Source: an uncultured Bacteroidota bacterium
GTDB taxonomy: Bacteria > Bacteroidota > Bacteroidia > AKYH767-A > 2013-40CM-41-45
Direction of reading: 5' to 3'
DNA: 64,000 bases
Assembly: GCA_937871435.1 (NCBI GenBank)
Contig: CALMQM010000025.1
Span: 1 to 64,000, forward strand
This document shows, one piece after another, positions 37,481 through 45,599 of the stretch; within the stretch, counting starts at the first letter, position 1, and each line of letters starts with the position of its first letter. The notes below the pieces were generated by a model, which did not search any database, was not told where the DNA came from, and worked only from the letters and a program-made list of their open reading frames with translations. The position numbers and the translations under genes were made by a program.

Positions 37481-37581
37481 ATTTTTGAATTTAAGAATTT
37501 CAGGCAGGGACAAAATCCGGAGTTTTTATTCTAATACGGTATTTATGTGTCTAATCAAGGAGAACGCGCATTCCTGTTCTC

Positions 37582-37611
37582 TTGGAGGATTCCCAATTAT
37601 AGGTATTTTTG
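37582..37611 (+). promoter_or_regulatory. Bacteroidota-type promoter of xdhC
   Basis: TTG at 37582-37584, a 19-base spacer, then TATTTTTG at 37604-37611, an exact TAnnTTTG match. Transcription would start about 10-12 bases before the GTG start at 37629, giving a very short leader. Confidence 0.6.
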
Positions 37612-37628
37612 AATCTCAATAAAATTCA

Positions 37629-38402
37629 GTGAACAACATCTTTGATACTCTTTCTGCTGCCGGTAAAGACCGGAACAATGTGGCATTGTGCATCATTGTT
37701 CAAACCCGGGGATCTACCCCGAGATCAACCGGTGCCAAGATGTTGGTTTTTCCGGATGGCTCCATTGAGGGAACCATTGGCGGTGGAGAGTTAGAGAAAA
37801 GTGTTATTGAACAAGCATTGAAGGTGTTGAAGAATGGAAAATCATCACTTTTCCGTCACGATCTCCTGCATCAGCACAATATGTGTTGCGGAGGAAGTGT
37901 GGATGTATACATTGAACCTGTTATGAAAAAGAAAAGACTCTATATTTTTGGCGCAGGACATACAGGTCATGCATTGGCCAGACTGGCTGTTCATCTTGAT
38001 TTTGAAATTTTCGTGATAGATGATCGCAAGGATTACCTCGATCAGATTCAGGTAGAAGGAGTGAATAAAATGCATTTACATTATGCGCAGGCGCTCACCG
38101 TTCTTCCGTTTGATGAACAAACCTTTATCACCATCATGACATACAGCCATCCTCACGACAGAGATATCCTCGCATATTGCCTCGGGCAGAAGTATGCTTA
38201 TTTGGGAATGATCGGCAGTGAAAGAAAAGTAGAGATGACTAAGAAAATGTTTGAAGAAGGAAAAGTCGCATCCCGGGAAGTCTTGAATTCCGTTGATATG
38301 CCAATGGGATTGTCCATAGGTGCAGAAACTCCGGAAGAAATCGCCGTAAGTATTCTTGCAAGACTAATTGAGGTGAAAAATTTTTCGATGAAGGAGAAGT
38401 AG
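37629..38402 (+). CDS. xdhC: XdhC-family molybdenum cofactor insertion protein
   Basis: Chaperone that delivers the sulfurated molybdenum cofactor to xanthine dehydrogenase. The 257-residue protein has the XdhC N-terminal domain (VQTRGSTPRSTGAKMLV; GTIGGGELE; MCCGGSVDVYIEP) and the C-terminal Rossmann domain (YIFGAGHTGHALARLA; MIGSERKVEMTKKMFEEG; GLSIGAETPEEIAVSILA). The start is GTG at 37629; an in-frame stop lies 12 bases upstream and the next ATG would remove the first motif. It is the only plus-strand gene of the purine locus. A heptamer repeat array begins 28 bases after its stop. Confidence 0.9.
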   Translation: MNNIFDTLSAAGKDRNNVALCIIVQTRGSTPRSTGAKMLVFPDGSIEGTIGGGELEKSVIEQALKVLKNGKSSLFRHDLLHQHNMCCGGSVDVYIEPVMKKKRLYIFGAGHTGHALARLAVHLDFEIFVIDDRKDYLDQIQVEGVNKMHLHYAQALTVLPFDEQTFITIMTYSHPHDRDILAYCLGQKYAYLGMIGSERKVEMTKKMFEEGKVASREVLNSVDMPMGLSIGAETPEEIAVSILARLIEVKNFSMKEK

Positions 38403-38430
38403 GAGGTATTCCGGGGGAGGGAATTGAGTG

Positions 38431-38570
38431 GTATTAGGTATTAGGTATTAAGTATTAGGTATTAGGTATTAAATATTTGGTATTAGGTATTAGGTACTAA
38501 GTATTAGGTATTAGGTATTAGGTATTAGGTATTAGGTATTAGGTACTAAGTATTAAGTATTAAGTATTAG
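38431..38570. repeat. Heptanucleotide tandem array, 20 units of GTATTAG and variants
   Basis: Exactly 20 consecutive 7-base units. Most are GTATTAG; the rest are GTATTAA (four), GTACTAA (two) and one diverged ATATTTG. Variants are scattered and single units repeat in register, so it is a true tandem array. Non-coding, between the convergent xdhC and DUF6986 genes. Confidence 0.95.
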
Positions 38571-38590
38571 GTGATACTAGGCAGAATTCT

Positions 38591-38668
38591 GTCTTTGTTG
38601 AAGGATGTAAAGGTTGTTGGTTGTTGGTTGATGGTTGTTGGTTAAAAGTCGCTCCAGCAACCAGGAAC
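38591..38668. repeat. Direct repeat copy 1 (94-bp period) with GGTTGWT heptamers
   Basis: Begins GTCTTTGTTGAAGGATGTAA, continues with four heptamers of GGTTGTT/GGTTGAT, then AAAAGTCGCTCCAGCAACC and AGGAAC. The same block recurs 94 bases later with small changes. Confidence 0.9.
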
Positions 38669-38684
38669 ACGAAACACGAAACCA

Positions 38685-38776
38685 GTCTTTGTTGAAGGAG
38701 GTAAAGGTTGTTGGTTGATGGTTGTTGGTTGAAAGTCGCTCCAACAACCATCAACCATCAACCATCAACCAGGAAC
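38685..38776. repeat. Direct repeat copy 2, with added inverted heptamers
   Basis: Starts with the same GTCTTTGTTGAAGGA block as copy 1 and ends in CCAGGAAC, but has extra CATCAAC heptamers on its right side. These are the complement of the GGTTGAT heptamers on its left side. It ends 4 bases before the stop of the DUF6986 gene. Confidence 0.9.
38713..38756. terminator. Perfect 16-bp hairpin inside repeat copy 2
   Basis: Arms 38713-38728 and 38741-38756 are perfectly complementary (GGTTGATGGTTGTTGG and its complement) around a 12-base loop. It lies between convergent genes and could halt transcription from either side, but no T tract follows, so terminator function is only a guess. Confidence 0.4.
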
Positions 38777-38780
38777 CCAC

Positions 38781-40211
38781 CTACGCCCTTCTTCCCTTCA
38801 ATATCCGGTAAAAAGATCTGCTGTGAATTTCATCCAGAGTGAGTCCGGTTACTAATGCTTCTTCTTCGGAGATGGCTCCGGAATTCATTGCCCGCAAAAA
38901 GTAGTTAAGCAATCCTTGTCCTGTTGCAGCATCGTCGAAGATGTCGCCTGAAAGTGTTGCTTGTGCTGCTTTGTTTACAAAGTGAAAAAGTCTTGCTGCT
39001 GCATCTTCATAGCTTTCGAGGAAGAAAGTATAAACAGCTGCATAACGCATCGGTAATTGAGCAGGATTCAAGTCCCATCCCTGGTAAAATCCGTTTCGAA
39101 GAGAATGTGTGGAATGTCCGAAACACAATTTCCAGGCACGGTGTACTACAGTTGTGTTTTCTTCAATCTGTGCCTGAGTAAGGTTGTCACCTTTATGCGG
39201 GCCGATGGGCATCACGTTGGTTGCACCATCGGATAAAAATATTCCTGTCCCTGCCAACGCAACTTTCGTCATGTGATGCGCGAAATCGCATACAGGATGA
39301 TCCATCGTTTGGTATTTGGCGGTGATGTTGCAGGAAGCCGTATAGTCATAGGTTCCGAAATGTGCCGCGATGCAACGACCTTCTCCTGCCATGATTAATC
39401 CACGCAAAGGATTTATTCCATCTTTGTTCATGATAGCCTGAGTAGCTTCGACCATCATTTCCATTTTTAAAGTACCGGCAGCAAGCTTATTTTCTTTTTC
39501 AATTATTTCAAATAATTGTACAAGTGCTTTTACCTGTTCCGGAATGGTAACTTTCGGAAGCATGACAACAAAATTATCGGGCAGTTTACCTCCTGTTTGT
39601 TCGAGTAATGTGCTGAGAAAAATATCCAGTGTGCGTACACCACGTGCTTTTAGATCTTCGGTGAAAGGTTTGATTCGTATTCCGATGAAAGGAGAAATGG
39701 TTTTCTCTTTCATTCCTTTAGCAAGTTCTGTTGCCGCTGTAACTGCTGTTGCATCTTCTTCCGCATCTGGACGATTGCCAAAGCCATCTTCAAAATCTAT
39801 CCGGAAATCTTCTACAGCTTCACGCTGTAGTTTGGCGATCACTTTATTGTAGACTGTATAAGAAAGCCAGGCCGGATGATTTTTACGGTCAGCTTCCGAC
39901 ATACTGTCGAGAGATTTTTTTAAGGAAGCGATTTTGTCAGTCTGAACGGGAAGGGTTTCATGTCCGCTCAATTGCAAAACTCTGGCAAGTACTGTGAAAT
40001 CCGGAGCGTAAGCGGTGAGACTACGCAATGCAATATCTCCCATACGTTTGGTGGAATCTGATTTAAACAGGTTCGCTCCGCCATATACAGTGTGCACCGG
40101 TTGTCTGTCAGGTTTGTCGCCCGGGTATATTTTTTGAAATGAAAGATTCGCTGAATGGAGTTCGCCGAGAATTTTTTCTTTTGCTTCAGTAGGAATGCTT
40201 GTCTTCATCAT
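38781..40211 (-). CDS. CitE/HpcH-like TIM-barrel protein (DUF6986 type), probable lyase or aldolase
   Basis: A 476-residue soluble protein. By eye it is a HpcH/HpaI/CitE-superfamily TIM barrel: the acidic metal or substrate segment FRIDFEDGFGNRPDAEED (D139, E141, D142), IGIRIKPF (near 178, phosphate or carboxylate-binding Arg), FVVMLPKV, and the metal-ligand segment KMEMMVEATQAIM (E251, E255). I recall proteins of this type near ureide genes in other phyla. Here it lies in the purine locus, 378 bases from xdhC. Allantoicase yields ureidoglycolate and then glyoxylate, so an aldol-type reaction on glyoxylate, as in malate synthase relatives, is plausible but unproven. The second codon is also ATG. 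Confidence 0.72.
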   Translation of the reverse strand: MMKTSIPTEAKEKILGELHSANLSFQKIYPGDKPDRQPVHTVYGGANLFKSDSTKRMGDIALRSLTAYAPDFTVLARVLQLSGHETLPVQTDKIASLKKSLDSMSEADRKNHPAWLSYTVYNKVIAKLQREAVEDFRIDFEDGFGNRPDAEEDATAVTAATELAKGMKEKTISPFIGIRIKPFTEDLKARGVRTLDIFLSTLLEQTGGKLPDNFVVMLPKVTIPEQVKALVQLFEIIEKENKLAAGTLKMEMMVEATQAIMNKDGINPLRGLIMAGEGRCIAAHFGTYDYTASCNITAKYQTMDHPVCDFAHHMTKVALAGTGIFLSDGATNVMPIGPHKGDNLTQAQIEENTTVVHRAWKLCFGHSTHSLRNGFYQGWDLNPAQLPMRYAAVYTFFLESYEDAAARLFHFVNKAAQATLSGDIFDDAATGQGLLNYFLRAMNSGAISEEEALVTGLTLDEIHSRSFYRILKGRRA

Positions 40212-40301
40212 TGAAAGATATTGATAGATGCGTATGAATTTTCATTGATCAGCCGGTGAAAATTTTCGGCTAAAATGGAGGGCAAAGCTAATGAAATATG
40301 C

Positions 40302-41012
40302 TTATCGAAGGAGGCGATAATCTTTTAAAAAGTCCGCAAATTTCCCGCTGTTTAACAAGGCATAATCCTGATCCATTCCCGGATGTGTCATCAATTCGAT
40401 GGTGTTGCCATGAATGCGAGGTCTGGCTTCCATGAATTTTTCCAGTCTGGCAAAATAGGGAATATGATTTTCCGGATTTCCGGATTTCATAAAATACTGA
40501 TTGAGTAAAGACCGGTAGACTTGTTTGTGCAAGGCTGAAGGATAAAGCACATTTCCCGCTACACGGATCCGGATATTTCCGAATTTCCTTGCAAGTCTGA
40601 CGACAATTTTCGCAACCGGCCAGTTGGTATGTTTGTGGTGATGAGAATCGATGTGATGAATTTCTATTCCCGAATCAATCAGTTTTTGCATTTGCGCATC
40701 CAGTTCAATTTGCAGTATTTCGAGGTAATGTTTGTCTGCGGAGATTCTACCACCACGATAAAATAATTTTTCACTTCCATATTCATTTCTAAAAGCATCT
40801 GAAACAGGTTTTCCTCCATCAAGATCAAGATGAATACCCAGTTTGGGTTTGGATGGTTGTGATTTATACCAACTGACGGCTTCATCAAATCCGGGCATCG
40901 TGGCCATCATCGAAGACGATGATATCAGTCCTTTCTCATAACAGTCTGTGATTCGATGGTTGGTAAGGGAATTAATTCCCAGATCATCCGCGATGATGAG
41001 AATATTAATCAT
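40302..41012 (-). CDS. ChbG/YdjC-family carbohydrate deacetylase
   Basis: A 236-residue enzyme of the YdjC family that removes N-acetyl groups from amino sugars. The metal-binding motifs are present: IADDLGINS at the N-terminus, LGIHLDLDGG (near residue 58), the His cluster HHIDSHHHKH (near 119) and ELMTHPGMD (near 209). There is no signal peptide, so it works in the cytoplasm. It overlaps the SGNH/DltD-like gene by 8 bases and closes the five-gene dlt-like cassette, which suggests that the glycan being modified carries an amino sugar whose free amine may matter. Confidence 0.85.
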   Translation of the reverse strand: MINILIIADDLGINSLTNHRITDCYEKGLISSSSMMATMPGFDEAVSWYKSQPSKPKLGIHLDLDGGKPVSDAFRNEYGSEKLFYRGGRISADKHYLEILQIELDAQMQKLIDSGIEIHHIDSHHHKHTNWPVAKIVVRLARKFGNIRIRVAGNVLYPSALHKQVYRSLLNQYFMKSGNPENHIPYFARLEKFMEARPRIHGNTIELMTHPGMDQDYALLNSGKFADFLKDYRLLR

Positions 41013-42096
41013 TTGCGGATGTATTTTGAGTTCTGTTAAGATACATCAGGTTGTTGAATGCTCCTGCAAGGTAACGAGTAAATAAAATTGCTCCTTCTTC
41101 ATTCAGATGTGTTTCATCGGATGCATATGCGGAGAGATAAAGTTCCGGATATTTTCTGCTGTCAGCGATTTCGATTCTGTATTGAGGTGGAATTGAAAAA
41201 AACACGGGGAGAATTTCTTTGTATTGCCTTGGATCCGCCTTCGGATTCATTACGAATACAGGATAAATTCCTTTTTCTTTCAGTTGCTTAATCGTTAGGT
41301 TGATTCGGTCCAGGTAAACTTTGTTGCAGGATTTTATCAGGTCCGGATTTCTCTCTATTTCCTCAAAAGCCTGAGCAGAATTTATCGCTCTTGCCGTTAA
41401 CCCGCTTGTGTCCCGGAGGAAATGTTCTCTTCCGCTTTCTTCATGCAGTTCTTTGCCGCTGTAACCCGCGTAAGAATTCCCCATATAGTGGAGAGAATCG
41501 TTCACCATTTTCTGTCGGTTGTGATAATCGTTTCTGTCATTCAGAGAGCCTACATTCAGCAGATGATCAATATAACCAATGCTGTGTGAAGCAATAGCAG
41601 CCAGTTTTACCTGTAACGGTGAAGCGGAGGATAAAATGGATGAGACGGTGAATTTATAATCCGGCCAATTGTACCAATAAATAGCCCTGGCAGTATGCAT
41701 ATTCTGGTAATCGATAATTTTAATTTTTGATAATTCAATGAAAATATATTTTGTTCCGGTTAAATTTTCCTTCATCACATTGTCAAGCATGTAATACACT
41801 TCAGGAAAACCCATCCAGTCTACTCCATAGTTGAATGAACGAACGATTAATCCGGAATCCAGTGAATGGTCAAAAATTTCCGGAACAAATCCTCTTCGTG
41901 TAGAACTGGAACCAATGAACAATAAATTGAATGTGTTCTGATGTGTGCGCAGGTACTCTCTTTTCAAATGCAAGGCATCGAAACTGTATGACCAGGGCAA
42001 ATCATTTTTCGGTGAATGAATAAATTTCCCTACCGTTATGCTCAGAAGCAACATGATCAATCCGAATAATAACAGTTTCCAGAGTAGTCTTGCCAT
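41005..42096 (-). CDS. SGNH/DltD-like extracytoplasmic protein of the acylation cassette
   Basis: A 363-residue membrane-anchored protein: one N-terminal membrane helix (about 5-22), then a periplasmic domain. SGNH-fold residues are visible: nucleophile block LLFIGSSSTRRGFVPEIFD (near 58) and the C-terminal Asp/His block SDETHLNEEGA (near 335). Like DltD and AlgX-type partners of MBOAT enzymes it probably accepts or transfers the acyl group outside the membrane. The ATG at 42096 is preferred over a GTG three bases earlier; the gene starts 3 bases after the MBOAT stop. Identity with true DltD is low by eye, so the call rests on fold motifs and context. Confidence 0.78.
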   Translation of the reverse strand: MARLLWKLLLFGLIMLLLSITVGKFIHSPKNDLPWSYSFDALHLKREYLRTHQNTFNLLFIGSSSTRRGFVPEIFDHSLDSGLIVRSFNYGVDWMGFPEVYYMLDNVMKENLTGTKYIFIELSKIKIIDYQNMHTARAIYWYNWPDYKFTVSSILSSASPLQVKLAAIASHSIGYIDHLLNVGSLNDRNDYHNRQKMVNDSLHYMGNSYAGYSGKELHEESGREHFLRDTSGLTARAINSAQAFEEIERNPDLIKSCNKVYLDRINLTIKQLKEKGIYPVFVMNPKADPRQYKEILPVFFSIPPQYRIEIADSRKYPELYLSAYASDETHLNEEGAILFTRYLAGAFNNLMYLNRTQNTSAND

Positions 42097-42099
42097 CAC

Positions 42100-43527
42100 T
42101 TAGAATTGAGCATAGATAAATCCTTTCCCTCCAAGAATACCAAAGTTGAGAAGGATAAGCGCCGTGATACTATAAATTGCCCAGCGAAGAATTACCGGTT
42201 GAGCGGAGATGTTTGAACTGAAGCTTTGTTTCGGTTGATAGAATTGTAAAAAGAGTAACAGTGCAACTCCCAGGCATGCGAGCATGAAATTAGCGGAATC
42301 CAGACCAAGGCTCAATACTGATACGGTTTTCGACTGATCAAAAAGATGTGTGACTACATACCATCCCTCGCTAACAGTATTTGCTCTGACAAAAGTAAAA
42401 CTCAGTAGTGTAAACAGGAATGTGATGGAGATGGATAATAATTTTGCTGTAGAAGGTTTCAGTTTTTTAAAAAAACTTTTACGCCATTTTACTGTGCGTA
42501 ATTCATAGCCCATAGCCAGACCATTGAGTAATCCCCATGAGATGAATGTCCAGCCTACTCCATGCCACATTCCACTGAGAAAAAAGGTGATGAATATTGC
42601 CAGAACCATTCCCCAGTTCCCCCAATTTCTCCATTGCAAGGAGACAGGGTTGTAAACATATTCGTACAACCATGTGGAAAGAGAAATATGCCATCGTTTC
42701 CAAAAATCTGTGATTGAAGTAGCGGAAAATGGTCTGTTGAAATTGGGCATCATTTCTATTCCCAGAATATGAGAAACACCCAATGCAATATCCATGTATC
42801 CGGAAAAGTCGGCATACAATTGTACCATATAGAATAATCCCGCCATCAACAAGACGGAGCCGCTGAAGTCATGCGGATGTGCATACACTTCACTGACGAT
42901 GATGGAAAGTCTGTCCGCAATCACAAGTTTTTTAATCAATCCCCAGGCAATGAGTTTAAGCCCTGTGGTCGCTCGTGTATAGTCAAATACTTTTGTCTCT
43001 TTGAGCTGAGGTAAAATATTTCTCGGTCTGTCAACAGGTCCCTGGATCAATTTTGGGAAATACAGAAAGTATGATGTGAATACCAGAAAATTTCTTTCGG
43101 CCGGCTCCATTTCCCTTTGTATGTCGGTATTGTATCCTATTGCCTGCAGTACAAAGTATGAAAGGCCAACAGGAATAATCCAATGCAGCACCGGCAGTGG
43201 ATTATCTATGTTCCAGGATTTAAGGAGCGTTGTGAATTCTACATTGAAGAAGTTATAGTATTTGAAAAGAAATAACGCGCCAAGGTTGATCGCGCAACTT
43301 AAAAAGAGAATTGCATTTTTATATCTGGACTGTTCGATCCAGATTCCTGTGAAATAGTTAGCGATGATGAGTGAAAAGAGGATGGCCAATCCTGCCAGAC
43401 TGTAAAACGCACAAAAAATGATGGAACCTGCAAGCAACCACCACAATTGCAATTTTCCTTTCATCCTGAAAAACAGGACTGAAAAGATGAAAAAGAAAAC
43501 CAGAAAAGTAAACGAATTGAATACCAT
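42100..43527 (-). CDS. MBOAT-family O-acyltransferase (DltB/AlgI-like)
   Basis: A 475-residue inner-membrane protein with about 11 helices that moves an activated acyl or aminoacyl group across the membrane. MBOAT signatures are present: YFPKLIQGPVDRPRNILPQL, SITDFWKRWHISLSTWLYEY, and the conserved His block LSGMWHGVGWTFISWGLLNG. It opens MVFNSFTFLVFFFIFSVLFF, the usual start of the AlgI branch. It lies 7 bases after the carrier protein gene and 3 before the SGNH gene, so the four core genes are clearly one operon. Confidence 0.93.
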   Translation of the reverse strand: MVFNSFTFLVFFFIFSVLFFRMKGKLQLWWLLAGSIIFCAFYSLAGLAILFSLIIANYFTGIWIEQSRYKNAILFLSCAINLGALFLFKYYNFFNVEFTTLLKSWNIDNPLPVLHWIIPVGLSYFVLQAIGYNTDIQREMEPAERNFLVFTSYFLYFPKLIQGPVDRPRNILPQLKETKVFDYTRATTGLKLIAWGLIKKLVIADRLSIIVSEVYAHPHDFSGSVLLMAGLFYMVQLYADFSGYMDIALGVSHILGIEMMPNFNRPFSATSITDFWKRWHISLSTWLYEYVYNPVSLQWRNWGNWGMVLAIFITFFLSGMWHGVGWTFISWGLLNGLAMGYELRTVKWRKSFFKKLKPSTAKLLSISITFLFTLLSFTFVRANTVSEGWYVVTHLFDQSKTVSVLSLGLDSANFMLACLGVALLLFLQFYQPKQSFSSNISAQPVILRWAIYSITALILLNFGILGGKGFIYAQF

Positions 43528-43534
43528 AATATCG

Positions 43535-43783
43535 TTAAGCTGTTTCCAGTTTAGTATGGATCATGTTCACCATGTCGCCGACATTTTTGAAACCGAGTAC
43601 TTCTTTCAGCTTAAACTTCACGTTGAAATGTTTTTCTACTTCCACAATCATGGAGGTATGAGTGAGTGAGTCCCATCCGTCCACATCATTAGCCGTTGTA
43701 TCCATCTGCAGGATCACAGAATCGTTTTCAAACACTTTCTTAAAAATTCCTGTGAGCTCGCTGAGGATATTTTGTTTTTCCAT
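43535..43783 (-). CDS. Acyl carrier protein (DltC-like)
   Basis: An 82-residue carrier protein. The phosphopantetheine attachment Ser is S39 in VDGWDSLTHTSMI, followed by the usual helix IVEVEKHFNVKF and KEVLGFKNVGDMVNMI. The D-S-L-T-H form is typical of carriers linked to MBOAT acyltransferases rather than fatty-acid ACP. It is encoded between the adenylating enzyme (100 bases upstream) and the MBOAT gene (7 bases downstream), the same order as in dlt operons apart from the B/C swap. Confidence 0.92.
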   Translation of the reverse strand: MEKQNILSELTGIFKKVFENDSVILQMDTTANDVDGWDSLTHTSMIVEVEKHFNVKFKLKEVLGFKNVGDMVNMIHTKLETA

Positions 43784-43883
43784 TTTTCTATTTGTAATTT
43801 TTCAGGATGATCAAACTTTTGTTCTCATGATGCATTGTCTTTTAAAGCATGGATCAGTTTCACATTCTTCCTTTTGTTTATGA

Positions 43884-45377
43884 TTAGAGGTTGACTCCCT
43901 GCATCAATACTTTTCTGTCTGTTTTTCCATTCGAGTTCAGCGGAAAAATTCCTGTACCAAAAATTTTCGCCGGAAGCATGTAAGAAGGCAATGATTCTTT
44001 CAAATGATTGTTGAGTTCCTCAGTGCTGCCGGAGTAATTTTCAATGAAGAGATAAATTTGCCAAACCGTGGCTTCGTTTTGTCTGGCAATGGCTACAACT
44101 GCATGAGTTTTCATAAATTCCCGGGCGCACACTTCGATTTCTCCAAGCTCCACACGGAAACCCTGGATCTTCACCTGGAAATCAATCCGCCCGCTATAGC
44201 TGATATCACCCTGCGCATCAGCAAAGCACAAATCTCCTGTACGATAATATCTTTTGTTGCGATAATCGAAAAATGCTTCCTTGTTCTTTTGTTCATTTTT
44301 CCAGTATCCCGGAGTAACCTGATCGCCACTCAGACAAAGTTCTCCTTTTTCCATCGCAGCAGCAGGTTGTCTATCTTCTGTAAAAATATCTGCCTGCATG
44401 TTATTCATTGCTTTTCCAATACAAAGAATACCATTGAGACATTTATTTCCGCCATTTCTGTTTATAGGATAAGTAGTACAGAAAATCGTAGCTTCAGTCG
44501 GACCGTAAACATTCAGCAATTCGGCATTGGGCAGGCATTTTGCCCATTCTAATGTTACATCTTCATACAATGCTTCACCACAGAAAAGAGAATATTTCAT
44601 TTTCTCCAAATGTATTTCTTCAAAATACGGACGAAGATGTGTGATGATCGATGGAACCAGCAATGCAAATGTAATTTGATGATCTTCGAGTAAGCGATAT
44701 ACCTGCATGTATTTGATTCCGTCGAAAGGAACAGTATATACACAAGCACCGATGCACAAAGGTGCCATATAACTCATGATCGAAAGATCAAATGTCATAT
44801 CAAACATTTGAATAAACCGATCTGATGAATCAATGTTGAAACCTAATTCGAAAAATGCTGCAAGAAATGATTCCAGATTGTGAATCGTCAGTGGAACTCC
44901 TTTTGGGACACCGGTACTTCCGGAAGTAAACAGGATGTAAGCGTGACGCTCAGGAATTTGTTCGATAAAAGATGGAATCGCACTGATATCATCGCCAATG
45001 CCGGTTTTCACCACCATAGTTGAAGTGGACGAAAAACTGATGGCATCTTCTTCCATTCTGCTGCTCAGCAGGACACTGATTTCCGCTTGTTCGAGGATGG
45101 ATTCATTTCTGCCTGTTGGATGGAGCGGATTAATGGGAACAAATGTATGTCCGCTAAAAAGAATCGCGAATACAGAAGCATACGTCGGCAGGTCATCGTA
45201 AGTAAGAATTCCGATGTTACAATTTCCTTCCAGTCCTTTGCTTTGGATCTGTTGTTGAATCGTTGCCACACAAGCTCCGAATTCAGCATAAGTATAATGC
45301 CGGTCGGCAATGCAAAAAGCAGCCTTGTCCCGTTGAGTCAGAATATTGTGAAGGATGCTCTCCAAAGGGCGATTCAT
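43884..45377 (-). CDS. Amino acid-adenylating enzyme (DltA-like, AMP-forming)
   Basis: A 497-residue adenylation enzyme that would activate an amino or carboxylic acid and load it on the adjacent carrier. Core motifs: YILFTSGSTGVPKGVPLT (ATP loop), LNVYGPTEATIF (A5), GELCLSGDQVTPGYWKN and YYRTGDLCF (A7), GRIDFQVKIQGFRVELGEIE (A8) and NSNGKTDRKVL with the catalytic Lys (A10). The overall size, a stand-alone A domain, and segments such as MFDMTFDLSIMSYMAPLCIG resemble DltA (D-alanine ligase), but I cannot read substrate choice with confidence. First gene of the cassette; upstream is an AT-rich 220-base gap. Confidence 0.88.
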   Translation of the reverse strand: MNRPLESILHNILTQRDKAAFCIADRHYTYAEFGACVATIQQQIQSKGLEGNCNIGILTYDDLPTYASVFAILFSGHTFVPINPLHPTGRNESILEQAEISVLLSSRMEEDAISFSSTSTMVVKTGIGDDISAIPSFIEQIPERHAYILFTSGSTGVPKGVPLTIHNLESFLAAFFELGFNIDSSDRFIQMFDMTFDLSIMSYMAPLCIGACVYTVPFDGIKYMQVYRLLEDHQITFALLVPSIITHLRPYFEEIHLEKMKYSLFCGEALYEDVTLEWAKCLPNAELLNVYGPTEATIFCTTYPINRNGGNKCLNGILCIGKAMNNMQADIFTEDRQPAAAMEKGELCLSGDQVTPGYWKNEQKNKEAFFDYRNKRYYRTGDLCFADAQGDISYSGRIDFQVKIQGFRVELGEIEVCAREFMKTHAVVAIARQNEATVWQIYLFIENYSGSTEELNNHLKESLPSYMLPAKIFGTGIFPLNSNGKTDRKVLMQGVNL

Positions 45378-45599
45378 ACCCCTGCAATACGTTCAAAAAA
45401 AGGCATTGTTTCGGATCAAAAAAGTTTCGAATCAAGCGAAGAAAATACCCTGATTCCGGATGGAGAATTTCGTAAAGTGCAGACAATTGATCTAAACCAC
45501 CAAACCTTTTTAATTCTTCAAAAAAATGAAAATTTTGATAAATTATACTTTAAAAAGTAATAATGATACTATAAAATAATAATAGATAATATAAAAATA

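Noticed and set aside
38560-38754. Open frame of 64 codons on the minus strand across the repeat zone
   Set aside because: Its translation is only the heptamer repeats (repeated NQQPSTNN), with no start context or homology-like pattern. Treated as non-coding.
38431-38776. CRISPR array
   Set aside because: Units are 7 bases with no spacers, or two copies only. No cas gene is near.
44004-44552. 182-codon plus-strand frame opposite the DltA-like gene
   Set aside because: Lies wholly within the adenylating enzyme gene, whose motifs are intact. Shadow frame.
45087-45560. 157-codon plus-strand frame over the DltA-like start and the AT-rich gap
   Set aside because: Two thirds overlap the clear minus-strand gene, and the remainder lacks any recognisable motif. 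I could not support a gene in the gap.
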